DNA of 64,000 nt from JAXDMU01 sp963762435 (GTDB lineage: Bacteria; Pseudomonadota; Alphaproteobacteria; ATCC43930; CGMCC-115725). A model generated the notes under the pieces. The model did no database searches and was not told where the DNA came from. It worked only from the letters and a program-made list of their open reading frames with translations. Each line of letters begins with the position of its first letter. The first letter of the stretch is position 1. The stretch spans positions 483,780 to 547,779 of the forward strand of contig CAVXLN010000008.1 in the NCBI GenBank assembly GCA_963762435.1, written 5' to 3'. Made by a program: the position numbers and the translations under genes. Shown piece after piece: positions 33,136 to 41,653 of this stretch.

Positions 33136-33594
33136 TCAGTGCTTCATTCGATAGGTAAAATCAAACTCCTTGCCGTCCTTGTCGCGGGCATGCAGCGCCA
33201 TCTCGCCGCTGGCACCGGCATAGGCGCCGGTGCCGCCGGTGATCGCCATCACCGAATCGTCCGTGTCGAAGAACGGACCCTCGGCCATGATCTGGCCCTT
33301 AGGCAGGATCAGCGTGAAGACGCAGGCGAACACCTTGCCCGGCGTCACGCGCACGCAATAGCCCAAGTCGCTGCCCGCCTTCGCCTGGTTCTTGGCGTCG
33401 AACACCTCGTTGGCGAAGGTCAATATGTCGCCCGGATTGTCGTCCTTCGGGCCGACATGCGCCGTCGCCTCATTGGCGGCATGCTCGACGAACTTCAGCA
33501 TTTCGGCGGCATTGGCGCTCATCGGCAGCAACGCCACGAGCGCTGCGGCGCCAAGGCACTTGACCAGGCCGCGTCGAATCTGCGTTTTCATCAT
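33136..33594 (-). CDS. secreted allene-oxide-cyclase-like barrel protein
   Basis: A 152-residue protein with a signal peptide (RRGLVKCLGAAALVALLPMSANA). The mature part forms beta strands typical of the AOC/dirigent-like barrel: LGYCVRVTPGKVFACVFTLI, then GQIMAEGPF and ITGGTGAYAGASGEMAL. The GGTGAYAGA turn is characteristic. In plants and bacteria such barrels guide cyclisation or coupling of small molecules. The start may be the second ATG (33591). Confidence 0.75.
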   Translation of the reverse strand: MMKTQIRRGLVKCLGAAALVALLPMSANAAEMLKFVEHAANEATAHVGPKDDNPGDILTFANEVFDAKNQAKAGSDLGYCVRVTPGKVFACVFTLILPKGQIMAEGPFFDTDDSVMAITGGTGAYAGASGEMALHARDKDGKEFDFTYRMKH

Positions 33595-33625
33595 TCCGCA
33601 ATCCCCTGTCGATCATGCTGTGCGG

Positions 33626-33799
33626 ATGGAAACGCTCCTCCTCACCCTCATCTGCTATCTGGGCTTCGGCGCGCTCACCTGCGCCACGCCGCGCCCGGGC
33701 GAATGGACGCCCGCGGCGCAGTGGCAGTCTTTCCGCTCCAGCTTCCGCGACGTGCTCACCTGGCCCGCCGCCCTCTGGCGCGATTTCGGTCCGCTTTAA
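33626..33799 (+). CDS. small membrane-associated protein (57 aa)
   Basis: ATG at 33626. It has a hydrophobic N-terminus (METLLLTLICYLGFGALTC) and a Trp-rich basic tail (TPAAQWQSFRSSFRDVL, WPAALWRDF). It lies divergently from the secreted barrel protein and ends 22 bases before a hairpin. No family is recognised; it may be a short membrane peptide. Confidence 0.5.
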   Translation: METLLLTLICYLGFGALTCATPRPGEWTPAAQWQSFRSSFRDVLTWPAALWRDFGPL

Positions 33800-33820
33800 C
33801 GGGTAGGGACAGATTCACGC

Positions 33821-33841
33821 CCTGGATCGAGGCGATCCAGG
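33821..33841. terminator. bidirectional terminator hairpin
   Basis: A 9-base perfect stem (CCTGGATCG / CGATCCAGG) with an AGG loop, located between the convergent ends of the 57-residue gene and the aldolase gene. Confidence 0.6.
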
Positions 33842-33852
33842 ACGATCTCACC

Positions 33853-34761
33853 CTAGGCCGCCTTCTTCTTCTCGACCGACGCCTTGTAGATCTCCTCGAT
33901 CGCGGATTTGAGCGAGGCATCGAACTCGGCATCGCTCATCGAGATCTTGAGGTTCTCGACCAGGGCGCGCGAGAAGCTGGCGATCATGCCGCGATTATGG
34001 CTCAAGCGCCGGCATGCATCGTCGCGCGTATAGCCGCCGGACAGCGCCACGACCCGCACCACATTCTTATGGTCGGCGATCGGCTGATAATGGTCCGGCA
34101 CCTCGGGAATGGTCAGCTTCAGCATGACCTTCTCGTCCGCCGGCAGCTTGTCCAGATGCTTCATGATCTCGTCCAGCACGATCGCCTCGGCGCCCTTCTT
34201 GTCCGGGCTCTTGATCAGCACCTCGGGCTCGAGGATCGGCACCAGCCCGTGCCGGCTGATCTGCGCCCCCACCTCGAATTGCTGGGCGATGTTGGCGGCG
34301 ATGCCGGTCCGGTTCGGCAGATTGATGACGGAGCGCGCCTTGGTGCCGAAGATGCCGAGCTTGACCGCGCGCTCCAAGAGCGCGTCGAGCCCCGGGATCG
34401 GCTTCAGCAGGCTGACGCCGTCCGCTTCCGGATGGACGCCCTTGTCGACCTTGAGGAACGGCACGCTGCCGCGGTCCTCCCAGAGATAGGCCGGCACCGA
34501 CTTTCCGTTGGCCTCGCCATCCATGGTCCGCTCGAACAGGATGGTGCCGATCACCTTGTCGCCGGTGAAGGAGGGGGCCGAGATCATGCGCACGCGCATC
34601 TCATGCATCATCCGGAACATCTTTTCATCGTCGCCGGCATAATCGCTGTCGGGGATGCCATAGAGGCGGAGTGCCCCCGGGGTCGAGCCGCCGCTTTGAT
34701 CGAGCGCGGCAATGAAGCCCGGCTTCTCCGACATTTGCGCCAGCATCTTCGCATTGGTCAT
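33853..34761 (-). CDS. class I fructose-bisphosphate aldolase
   Basis: A protein of about 302 residues that splits fructose 1,6-bisphosphate into DHAP and glyceraldehyde 3-phosphate through a Schiff base. Landmarks are FIAALDQSGGSTPGALR, RTMDGEANG, SVINLPNRTG, the region PILEPEVLIKSPDKKG, the catalytic lysine in KVMLKLTIPEV, and ALSGGYTRDDAC. The ATG at 34761 follows GGCGAGG; starts at 34767 and 34815 are possible. The terminator upstream at 34849-34886 separates it from the alkaline-phosphatase-like gene, so it has its own promoter. Confidence 0.92.
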   Translation of the reverse strand: MTNAKMLAQMSEKPGFIAALDQSGGSTPGALRLYGIPDSDYAGDDEKMFRMMHEMRVRMISAPSFTGDKVIGTILFERTMDGEANGKSVPAYLWEDRGSVPFLKVDKGVHPEADGVSLLKPIPGLDALLERAVKLGIFGTKARSVINLPNRTGIAANIAQQFEVGAQISRHGLVPILEPEVLIKSPDKKGAEAIVLDEIMKHLDKLPADEKVMLKLTIPEVPDHYQPIADHKNVVRVVALSGGYTRDDACRRLSHNRGMIASFSRALVENLKISMSDAEFDASLKSAIEEIYKASVEKKKAA

Positions 34762-34848
34762 GATCATCATCCTCGCCTGAGACCGGAGCCCATCTGTCGA
34801 GGAGAGTTTTGGCATGGGCCCGGCAATCAGCGCAATTGCGTTGCCGTC

Positions 34849-34886
34849 ATAAAAATCGTTCGGGGAGGTTCTGGCGAACCTCCCCG
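34849..34886 (-). terminator. rho-independent terminator of the alkaline-phosphatase-like gene
   Basis: On the minus strand a strong GC stem (CGGGGAGGTTC paired with GAACCTCCCCG) is followed by GA then five T. It lies 22 bases after the stop at 34909. Confidence 0.8.
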
Positions 34887-34908
34887 TTCCCCGTTGTTGC
34901 GCTCTTCG

Positions 34909-36999
34909 TTACTCGGCGAGCTCGGCCTTGGCGAAGTTCAGGAACAGCTGCGCTTCAAGCGTCAGCTGGGCCACCTGGGCGGGCTTCACCTTGCCGCTGA
35001 ACTCGGCATCGTCGAGCACCTGCTTGATCTCACCCGCCAGCACGTTGCGCTGGAGGGTCAGGCCGTTGAGGCGCTCCTGGATGTCGTTATAGATTTCGGG
35101 TGTGCCGTTCAGGCCGCGGGTGGCCGTGCCCAGCACCTGGATCGACAGGTCCGAGAAGGGTGCCGTGATCTGCTTGTAGAGCGTGGCCAGCGCGATCAGC
35201 CCGTCGACATCGGCTTGCGCCTTGGCCGGCAGCACGTTGCTCTTCAGGAACTCGAACAGCACGCGGCCGTCATGCATGTAGTCGCTCTTGATCCCGGCCA
35301 GCGCCAGGATGGTCGGGCGGACATCGGTATGGTCGGACCAGACCGCGTTGGTGAGGCCGGCCTTGACCACGCCCGGACCGGCCATGCCGACCCAGGTCGT
35401 GCGGATGTCCTTCTGGAAGTCGCCATGATTATAGGCGAAGCCGGTATCGAGCGTGACGCAGGCCTCGCCCGTGTTGCACGAGCTCGACCCCGTCGTAAAG
35501 CCGAAGAAGTCGGCATTCTGATAGTAGCTGAAGGTCGGATTGCGCAGCGTATCCGTCGCCAGCATGTGGAGGAAGCCCATGCCGGCCTGGTCGATCGCGG
35601 CGTTGGCCAGCGGCACCGCCTGGTTGTTGGTGAGGTCCGTCACCTGGATGGCCAGCATGTCCTGCTCGAGCTGGCGGCTCACCGGGTCGGTCTGGGCCGG
35701 GTTGCCGGTGATGTAGACGATCGGCACGGAGTCCGAATGGACCTTGAAGGGCGTGGTGTTGCCGCGCTGGGTCGAGACCAGCCGGCCGACATCGGCATCG
35801 ACCTCGCCAATGATCGGATAGGTGCAAACCACCGTGACGCCGTCGCAATTGGCCGGCGAGGGCGGGCCGCCGACGAAATGATCGCTCTCATCGACCGTGA
35901 AGATGAAGAGCGTGTTGGTCTCGTCGATACCGTCGGCCTTGAGGCGGGCGAAGAAGGTGGCGAAGGCCGCCTCGTATTCCTTGTCCTGCACCTCGTCATT
36001 GACCGAGCCCGGCCCCAGCAGCCCCATATCCGAGAGGGCGCCATGGCCGTCATGCACGTCCGAGCCGTAGAGCGTGATGACCGGCACGCCCGCCTCGAGC
36101 ATCGTGGCGCCGTAAGCGAGCGACACGGCCGCTTCCATGCCGTCGAAGCCCGGGAAGCCGATATGGCCGTTGCCGTCCGAGATCACCACGCCGTTCAGAT
36201 CCACGAGCGGCAGGTTCTTGGTGATGGCCGGGATCGCGTTGACATGGCCGAAGAGCGCCTGGAAGCCGTTATAGCCACCGGGCTGAGCCGGCAGCGCATC
36301 CGGGGCCGCATTCGGCGTGTTGCAGAGCGGGCTCTTCTTGGCGCAGTGGATCGCGACACCTTCGAAATCGGCCACGGCCTGCGCCGGGTTGGCCTTCGCC
36401 TCGGCCGCCTGCGGCGAGTTGGCGCCGAACACGGTGGTGATGTCCGTGGTCGTGTTCTCGAGGATGGTATCGGCGATGCCGGCGACGCCGACATCGCAGC
36501 CGGCCTTGGTGAAGGCGGGCCAGGGGGCGGGCGCCGTCACGCCGTTCTCGTTGATCAGCACCGGCACGTTGGTGCCCGGCACCGTGTCGGTCCAGTAGAC
36601 GAAGTCCGACTGCGAGCTCGTGGTGCCCGTCGAGCTGTAGCGCAGGAAGCTGTTCGAGATGCCGGTGCCCAGGCGATCGCTATAGACGCCGGCGGCAGTG
36701 GTCAGGAACCCGTTCGCGGTGTGCGAGATATGGACCGTGTGATCGTTGCCGCTGAGGAATCCCTTGGTCGTCAGGAAATTCATCAGGCTTGGGATCTGCT
36801 CAAGGTCGGACGGAACATTGGGATTGTCCCGCTCGAGATGCAGATTGTCGAACTGCATGAAGACGATGTGCTTGATCTTGCTCGACGGCTGGCTCAGCGG
36901 GCAGCTCGACGCTGCCGACGCCTCGGCCGACACGGCAAAGGTACCCCCGATGAGGAGCAGCCCGGCAAGGGCGGCCCGTCCAATGCGTGGCATGGTCAC
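34909..36999 (-). CDS. secreted alkaline-phosphatase-superfamily protein (696 aa)
   Basis: An exported metalloenzyme with a signal peptide (GRAALAGLLLIGGTFAVSAEASA). The first metal-ligand region is KHIVFMQFDNLHLE. Further putative ligands and active-site residues are in HISHTANGFLTTAAG, FIFTVDESDHFVGG and WSDHTDVRPTILALAG. These fit the alkaline phosphatase/phosphodiesterase fold, and the last motif is common in such proteins. Its exact reaction is unknown, but its size and cysteines fit an extracellular phosphoesterase. A rho-independent terminator follows. Confidence 0.8.
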   Translation of the reverse strand: MTMPRIGRAALAGLLLIGGTFAVSAEASAASSCPLSQPSSKIKHIVFMQFDNLHLERDNPNVPSDLEQIPSLMNFLTTKGFLSGNDHTVHISHTANGFLTTAAGVYSDRLGTGISNSFLRYSSTGTTSSQSDFVYWTDTVPGTNVPVLINENGVTAPAPWPAFTKAGCDVGVAGIADTILENTTTDITTVFGANSPQAAEAKANPAQAVADFEGVAIHCAKKSPLCNTPNAAPDALPAQPGGYNGFQALFGHVNAIPAITKNLPLVDLNGVVISDGNGHIGFPGFDGMEAAVSLAYGATMLEAGVPVITLYGSDVHDGHGALSDMGLLGPGSVNDEVQDKEYEAAFATFFARLKADGIDETNTLFIFTVDESDHFVGGPPSPANCDGVTVVCTYPIIGEVDADVGRLVSTQRGNTTPFKVHSDSVPIVYITGNPAQTDPVSRQLEQDMLAIQVTDLTNNQAVPLANAAIDQAGMGFLHMLATDTLRNPTFSYYQNADFFGFTTGSSSCNTGEACVTLDTGFAYNHGDFQKDIRTTWVGMAGPGVVKAGLTNAVWSDHTDVRPTILALAGIKSDYMHDGRVLFEFLKSNVLPAKAQADVDGLIALATLYKQITAPFSDLSIQVLGTATRGLNGTPEIYNDIQERLNGLTLQRNVLAGEIKQVLDDAEFSGKVKPAQVAQLTLEAQLFLNFAKAELAE

Positions 37000-37154
37000 A
37001 CTCCATGATGGTTGAAGGTCTCATGGTTGAGACGGCGCCGACGCTAGATTTGGGAGATGACAGTCACATGATAGGACGGCCAAGGAAAAATTATCGATTT
37101 TCGACCATCCGATGGCAATCATGTGACATGCCGCCGGTATTCACGCCGCAGCTG

Positions 37155-37547
37155 CTAAATGGCCGGGCCGTCCTTGGCGATAGACTCGCGCACCGCCTCG
37201 ATGAGCGCGGTCGCGGTGAAGGGCTTGCGCAGAATTATACTATTCTCCGCATAGAGCGCGAAGTCGGTCGGGTCATAGCCGCCGCTCATATAGATCAACT
37301 TGAGATTGCTTCGCTTGAGTCGCGCAATCGAGCCGATCGAGACGCCATGCGGCGTCCCCGCCGGCATGCCGATATCGGTCAGCAGCAAATCGATCGGATC
37401 CGGCCCGTCGATGACGGTCATCGCTGCCGCGAAATCGCCGGCAGTCGTAACCTTGAAGCCGCTGCCCTCGAGCATCCGCTCGACCAGCCGCCGATAGGCC
37501 TCATCATCTTCGACGACCAGAATGTGCCCGCTGGTCGGAGTGTCCAT
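37155..37547 (-). CDS. single-domain response regulator
   Basis: A 130-residue CheY-like receiver. Acidic pocket DD in ILVVEDDEAY, phospho-acceptor D in LLLTDIGMPAG, switch T/S in IYMSGGYD and K in ILRKPF. There is no output domain. Probably it is an adaptor for a phosphorelay or for a histidine kinase elsewhere in the genome; no kinase gene is adjacent. The 155 bases upstream of the phosphatase gene (37000-37154) hold no gene. Confidence 0.9.
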   Translation of the reverse strand: MDTPTSGHILVVEDDEAYRRLVERMLEGSGFKVTTAGDFAAAMTVIDGPDPIDLLLTDIGMPAGTPHGVSIGSIARLKRSNLKLIYMSGGYDPTDFALYAENSIILRKPFTATALIEAVRESIAKDGPAI

Positions 37548-37672
37548 CCTTTAGAACCTCTGGGTTCCACACCCAAGGGACAGCCTAGCATTGCTCGCGA
37601 GCAAGGTGAAGATTATCGCGGCAAGGTTCATCGAGGCGGGTTTTATCGCGTGTGGGTTAAGCGGGCATGCCT

Positions 37673-39346
37673 CTAATGCGACCGGGACGCGGTCAGCAGG
37701 CTGTCCGCCGCGGCGCGCGCCTCGGCCGTGACGCTGGCGCCCGACAGCATGCGCGCGATTTCTTCGAGTCGCTCGGCATCGTCGAGCGGCTCGACCCGCG
37801 TGATGGTGGCCGCCGCCTGCTGCTGCTTGGCGACGCGCCAATGCTGGGCACCGCGGGCCGCCACCTGCGGCGAGTGGGTCACGACCAGCACCTGCAGCTC
37901 CTGGCCCAGCCGCTGCAGCCGGTCGCCCACGGCTGCGGCCACGGCGCCGCCGACACCGGCATCGACCTCGTCGAAGATGATGGTCGGCACGTCCGACACC
38001 CGCGCCAGCACCAGCTTGAGCGCCAAAAGAAAGCGCGACAGCTCGCCGCCCGACGCGATGCGGGCGAGCGGGCCGGGGGCCGCCCCCGGATTGGTCGCGA
38101 CCTCGAAGCTGACGCGCTCGGCCCCGTCCGGTCCCCATTCACCCTCGTCCTTGGCATCGAGCCGGGTGGCGAACCGCGCCCGGTCGAGCTTCAGGGGCGC
38201 CAGCTCGACGGCGACCGCGCGATCGAGCCGCTCGGCGGCCCGCCGGCGCAGCGTGGTCAGCGCCTCGGCGGCCTTGCGATAGGCGGCACGCGCCTGCTGC
38301 TCGGCCGCGACGAGGCGCTTCACGGCCGTGCCGTCATCCTCGAGGGCCCCCAGCCGGCCTGCCAGTGCCGTGCGCAAGGCCGCCAGCCCATCGACCGGCA
38401 CGCCGTGCTTGCGCGCGACGGTACGCAGCTGGAACAACCGCTCCTCGACCGTCTCCAGCCTGGTCTCGTCGCTCTCATCGTCGCGCCGCGCGGTCTCGAG
38501 CAGCGCCGTCGCTTCCGTAGTCTCGACGATGGCGCGCTCCAGCGCTCCGATCGCCTGGTCGAGCCGCCCGCCCGCCTTGTCGCGCACCCGTTCCAAGAGC
38601 CGTGCCGCCGAATTCAGCGCGTGGCCGGCGCCACGCTCGCCATCGAGCTCGCGCCAGGCCGCATTCATCGCCTCGGCGGTCTGCGCGCGATGCATCAGCT
38701 GCCCGCGGCGATCGGCCAGTGCCGTCTCCTCGCCCGGCTTCGGGTCGAGCGCATCGAGCTCCGCCACCGCATGCCGCAGATATTCCTCGTCGGCACGCGC
38801 GGATGCGAGCTCAGCCTCGGCCGTCTCGCGCGCAGCCCGCGCCGCGCGCCAGGCCTGCCAGCTCCGGGCGACCTCGGCAATGATGCGGGGTTCGGCCGCG
38901 AAGGCGTCGAGGAGCACCCGATGGCCGGCCGCGTCGAGCAGGCCGCGCTGCTCGAACTGGCCCTGGATCTCGACCAGCCGATCGCCCAGCTGGCGCATCA
39001 GGCCGATGCTCACCGGCTGGTCATTGACGAAGCCGCGGGATCTGCCGTCCATGCCGACCACCCGGCGCAGCAGCAGCGTGTCGTCGGGCTCGATCCCTTG
39101 CTCGTTGAGGATCGCGCGGATGCGCTCGTTGCCGGCGACATCGAAGCTCGCGGTCACGACGGCCTGCTCGGCGCCGTGGCGCACGAGCCCGCTTTCGGCC
39201 CGCGCACCCAGCGCCAGGCCCAAGGCATCGAGCAGGATCGATTTGCCGGCGCCGGTCTCGCCCGTCAGCACCGAAAGATGCGGCGCGAAATCGAGATCGA
39301 GCCGGTCGATCAGCACGACGTCGCGAATGGTCAGGTGCAGCAGCAT
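37673..39346 (-). CDS. recN: DNA repair protein RecN
   Basis: A 557-residue SMC-like ATPase. Walker A GETGAGKSILLDALGL is near the N-terminus, with signature motif SGGELSRFLLALKLV and Walker B TIIFDEVDAGVGG near the C-terminus; helical coiled-coil arms lie between. It acts early in double-strand break repair. In relatives ligA lies immediately downstream, but here about 17 kb of other genes intervene before ligA at 18.2 kb. Confidence 0.96.
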   Translation of the reverse strand: MLLHLTIRDVVLIDRLDLDFAPHLSVLTGETGAGKSILLDALGLALGARAESGLVRHGAEQAVVTASFDVAGNERIRAILNEQGIEPDDTLLLRRVVGMDGRSRGFVNDQPVSIGLMRQLGDRLVEIQGQFEQRGLLDAAGHRVLLDAFAAEPRIIAEVARSWQAWRAARAARETAEAELASARADEEYLRHAVAELDALDPKPGEETALADRRGQLMHRAQTAEAMNAAWRELDGERGAGHALNSAARLLERVRDKAGGRLDQAIGALERAIVETTEATALLETARRDDESDETRLETVEERLFQLRTVARKHGVPVDGLAALRTALAGRLGALEDDGTAVKRLVAAEQQARAAYRKAAEALTTLRRRAAERLDRAVAVELAPLKLDRARFATRLDAKDEGEWGPDGAERVSFEVATNPGAAPGPLARIASGGELSRFLLALKLVLARVSDVPTIIFDEVDAGVGGAVAAAVGDRLQRLGQELQVLVVTHSPQVAARGAQHWRVAKQQQAAATITRVEPLDDAERLEEIARMLSGASVTAEARAAADSLLTASRSH

Positions 39347-39415
39347 CGAAGGTGCCGCTCGGGCAACGATGTCATCGGCGCGACCATAGCCGGGATCGAT
39401 GGGCGAGCGCTAGCG

Positions 39416-40012
39416 TCAGCGCCGGTCGCGCGGGCGGACGAATTTCTCCGCGGTGAGATGCTCAGAGACACGGGCGACCTTGATGTCGGTAAGGCCCGCC
39501 GCACGCGCAGCGTCGCGCACCACGCTCTCGCCGACGCCGCTCGGGCCTTTGCGCCGGATCGTCCAGAGCGCGCCCGCCGGCGCCAGCCGGTCGATATGGT
39601 GCTGAAGCTGCGCCAGGTCCGGCGCCGACTCGATCACCACGAAGAGCGCGTCGAGGTCACGCGCGTCCGGCGTTTCGATCAGCCGGCCGGCGAGCTCGGC
39701 GCGCAAACCCGGATCGGTGATGCCGTGGGATGCGATCCGCTGGCCGGGCTTGAGGCCGAGCTTCTCGGCGAGGCTCTTCGGATGCTGGATCTTGTCGGCC
39801 CAGCGCGCCGCCTGCGGGCCGAGCTCGAGCACGGCGCTGCCCTCCGCCCAGGCGAGATGCAGCGCGCCATCCTCGGCCAGCACCTTGAGGCCGGCGAGCG
39901 GCAGATCCAACCGGAAGCGGCCGCGAAAGAGCAGCCGGTCATGCTCGAGAAGGGCCTTGCCTTCGCTGCGGTCGGGGCCGAGCCGGGCATGGCAGCGTGC
40001 TTCATCGCCCAT
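39416..40012 (-). CDS. DUF3052-containing protein
   Basis: A 198-residue protein. The C-terminal half (KLGLKPGQRIASHGITDPG, then GALWTIRRKGPSGVGESVV and GLTDIKVARVSEHLTAEKF) matches DUF3052, a small cytosolic family. The N-terminal half (RCHARLGPDRSEGKALLEHD) is a beta-rich unit of unknown role. Function unknown. It is in the leftward run between bamD and recN. Confidence 0.75.
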   Translation of the reverse strand: MGDEARCHARLGPDRSEGKALLEHDRLLFRGRFRLDLPLAGLKVLAEDGALHLAWAEGSAVLELGPQAARWADKIQHPKSLAEKLGLKPGQRIASHGITDPGLRAELAGRLIETPDARDLDALFVVIESAPDLAQLQHHIDRLAPAGALWTIRRKGPSGVGESVVRDAARAAGLTDIKVARVSEHLTAEKFVRPRDRR

Positions 40013-40030
40013 CCCGGCCCCTCCTCTGGG

Positions 40031-40870
40031 CTAGAAAGGGGTTATCGAATTGACGATGCGGCCGATCCAGCTCGGATTTTCCACGGGGGCCGCACGCTCG
40101 CCCTTCATCAGCGTATAGCTGTCCTCGTACCACTCATTGTTCGGGAAATTGTAGCCGAGCACGGCGGCGTTGCGCTGCGCCTCCTCGGGCAGTCCCACGG
40201 CACTGTAGCATTCGACCAGGCGTTCCAGCGCTTCCGGCACGTGGGTCGTCGACTGATAGTTCTTGATCACCGTCTGATAGCGGTTGATGGCGGCGATATA
40301 GAGGCCCTGGCGCTCGTAATAGCGCCCGATCTCCATCTCCTTGCCGGCCAGATGATCCTTGGTCAGATCGAGCTTCAGGCGGGCATCGCGCGCATATTTG
40401 CTGTCGGGATAGCGCGTCACCACCTCCTGCAGCGCCTTGGCGGCATTCGCGGTGTTCTTCTGGTCACGCTGCACATCGACGATCTGCTCATAATAGGAGA
40501 CCGCCTTGATGTAATAGGCGTAGGGCGTGTCGTGATTGCCGGGATGCAGCTGGATATAGCGATCAGCCGCAGTGATCGCCTCGTCATAGTGATTATTCTC
40601 GTAATCGACGTAGGTCTGCATCAGCTGGGCCTTGGTTGCCCAGATCGAATAGGGGTGCTGGCGCTCGACCTCGTCGAAGATGCGGGCGGCAACCGACCAG
40701 TTCTTCTGCTCCATCTGGTCGATGGCGGCATTGTACAGGAACTCGACCGGCTGTTCCTTGTAGGAGTCCTTTGGCGCGCTGTTGCAGCCGACGAGCGCCA
40801 GTGCCGCCATCGCGAGCGAAGCGCGCAGAGCCGGCCCGATCCAGCCGCGCGAAGTCCGAAAATTCACCAT
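40031..40870 (-). CDS. bamD: outer membrane protein assembly factor BamD
   Basis: A lipoprotein of about 279 residues. The signal ends in lipobox LVGCNSA. The mature protein consists of tetratricopeptide repeats (WSVAARIFDEVERQHPYS; AITAADRYIQLHPGN; KALQEVVTRYPDSKYA), the BamD scaffold. With BamA it inserts beta barrels into the outer membrane. The ATG at 40870 gives a standard lipoprotein signal; an earlier ATG at 40894 is possible. It lies between lpxC and recN as in other alphaproteobacteria. Confidence 0.93.
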   Translation of the reverse strand: MVNFRTSRGWIGPALRASLAMAALALVGCNSAPKDSYKEQPVEFLYNAAIDQMEQKNWSVAARIFDEVERQHPYSIWATKAQLMQTYVDYENNHYDEAITAADRYIQLHPGNHDTPYAYYIKAVSYYEQIVDVQRDQKNTANAAKALQEVVTRYPDSKYARDARLKLDLTKDHLAGKEMEIGRYYERQGLYIAAINRYQTVIKNYQSTTHVPEALERLVECYSAVGLPEEAQRNAAVLGYNFPNNEWYEDSYTLMKGERAAPVENPSWIGRIVNSITPF

Positions 40871-40955
40871 GCCGACCCGAGATCTCCGAAACATCAAACC
40901 GGTCTCTTAGCATAAAGAATCGGCAGGTGCGAGCCGAGCGCGGCGGCGCATTGCC

Positions 40956-41333
40956 TCAGGTTGCGAGCGTCACCCAGGGATGGCGGCATTCGCCGTTGAC
41001 TGCCTGGCTCGGCGCCGGAAAAGCGGGATCGGCGAAAGCGCCGACGGCGACCCCGACCAAGTCCGGCTTGCGCTCCGGCAGCCAATAGACGCTCGAGCCG
41101 CAATCCGGGCAGAAATGGAAGGTCACGGTAAAGCCGCTATCCGACGGGCGGGTAAAGGATCGCACAGGCCCGCTCGGCGCCACGGCGTCGCGCGGGAAAA
41201 AAGCGGCAATGCCGAAAGCGCTGCCGGTCCGCCGCTGGCAGGCACGGCAATGGCACAGCGAGACCATGAGCGGATCGCCGGCGCAGCGGACGCTGAGCCG
41301 GCCGCAGGCACAGCTGGCTATCCGCTCGGTCAT
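40956..41333 (-). CDS. GFA-family (glutathione-dependent formaldehyde-activating-like) protein
   Basis: A 125-residue zinc protein. Cysteines in CACGRLSV, LCHCRACQRRTGS and FCPDCGSSVYW are the GFA zinc ligands. The family includes the formaldehyde-activating enzyme Gfa, but most members are uncharacterised. Its start overlaps the stop of the DUF3303 gene (ATGA at 41330), so they are coupled. Confidence 0.88.
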   Translation of the reverse strand: MTERIASCACGRLSVRCAGDPLMVSLCHCRACQRRTGSAFGIAAFFPRDAVAPSGPVRSFTRPSDSGFTVTFHFCPDCGSSVYWLPERKPDLVGVAVGAFADPAFPAPSQAVNGECRHPWVTLAT

Positions 41334-41620
41334 TCCGGCGCGGCATCGAGATGCGGGGCCACGACCGCCATCGTCTCGCGGCTCGGCACCACCGGCACGA
41401 TCTCGAAGCTGGCGCCTAAACCGCGCCAATGCAGCACCCATTGCTGCAAGAGCTTCGCATCGTCGCAGCGCATCAGCTGGAAGCAGCGGGCGAAATTGGG
41501 CTCGATCCAGCTGTCGACATAGTCCAAGCCCTCGGGCAGCCCGCGGCCATGCTCCCGCACATGCCGATAGATCGGGATCATGTCATTGTCGCGAAACCGT
41601 TCGATGACCATGAACAGCAT
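41330..41620 (-). CDS. DUF3303 protein
   Basis: A 96-residue protein starting MLFMVIERFRDNDMIPIYRH. The pattern YVDSWIEPNFARCFQLMRCDD identifies DUF3303, a small cytosolic family of unknown role that resembles a ferredoxin-like dimer. It is coupled to the GFA gene and lies just downstream of lpxC. Confidence 0.85.
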   Translation of the reverse strand: MLFMVIERFRDNDMIPIYRHVREHGRGLPEGLDYVDSWIEPNFARCFQLMRCDDAKLLQQWVLHWRGLGASFEIVPVVPSRETMAVVAPHLDAAPE

Positions 41621-41653
41621 CGAGTTCCCCGGTTGGCGGCCGGCGCCGGCTCG

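Noticed and set aside
33085..37008. Plus-strand frame of about 1,300 codons
   Set aside because: It is antisense to the aldolase and alkaline-phosphatase-like genes and has no domain. Its composition is that of a complementary-strand shadow.
37667..40915. Plus-strand frame of over 1,000 codons
   Set aside because: It is antisense to recN, the DUF3052 gene and bamD, which are clearly real.
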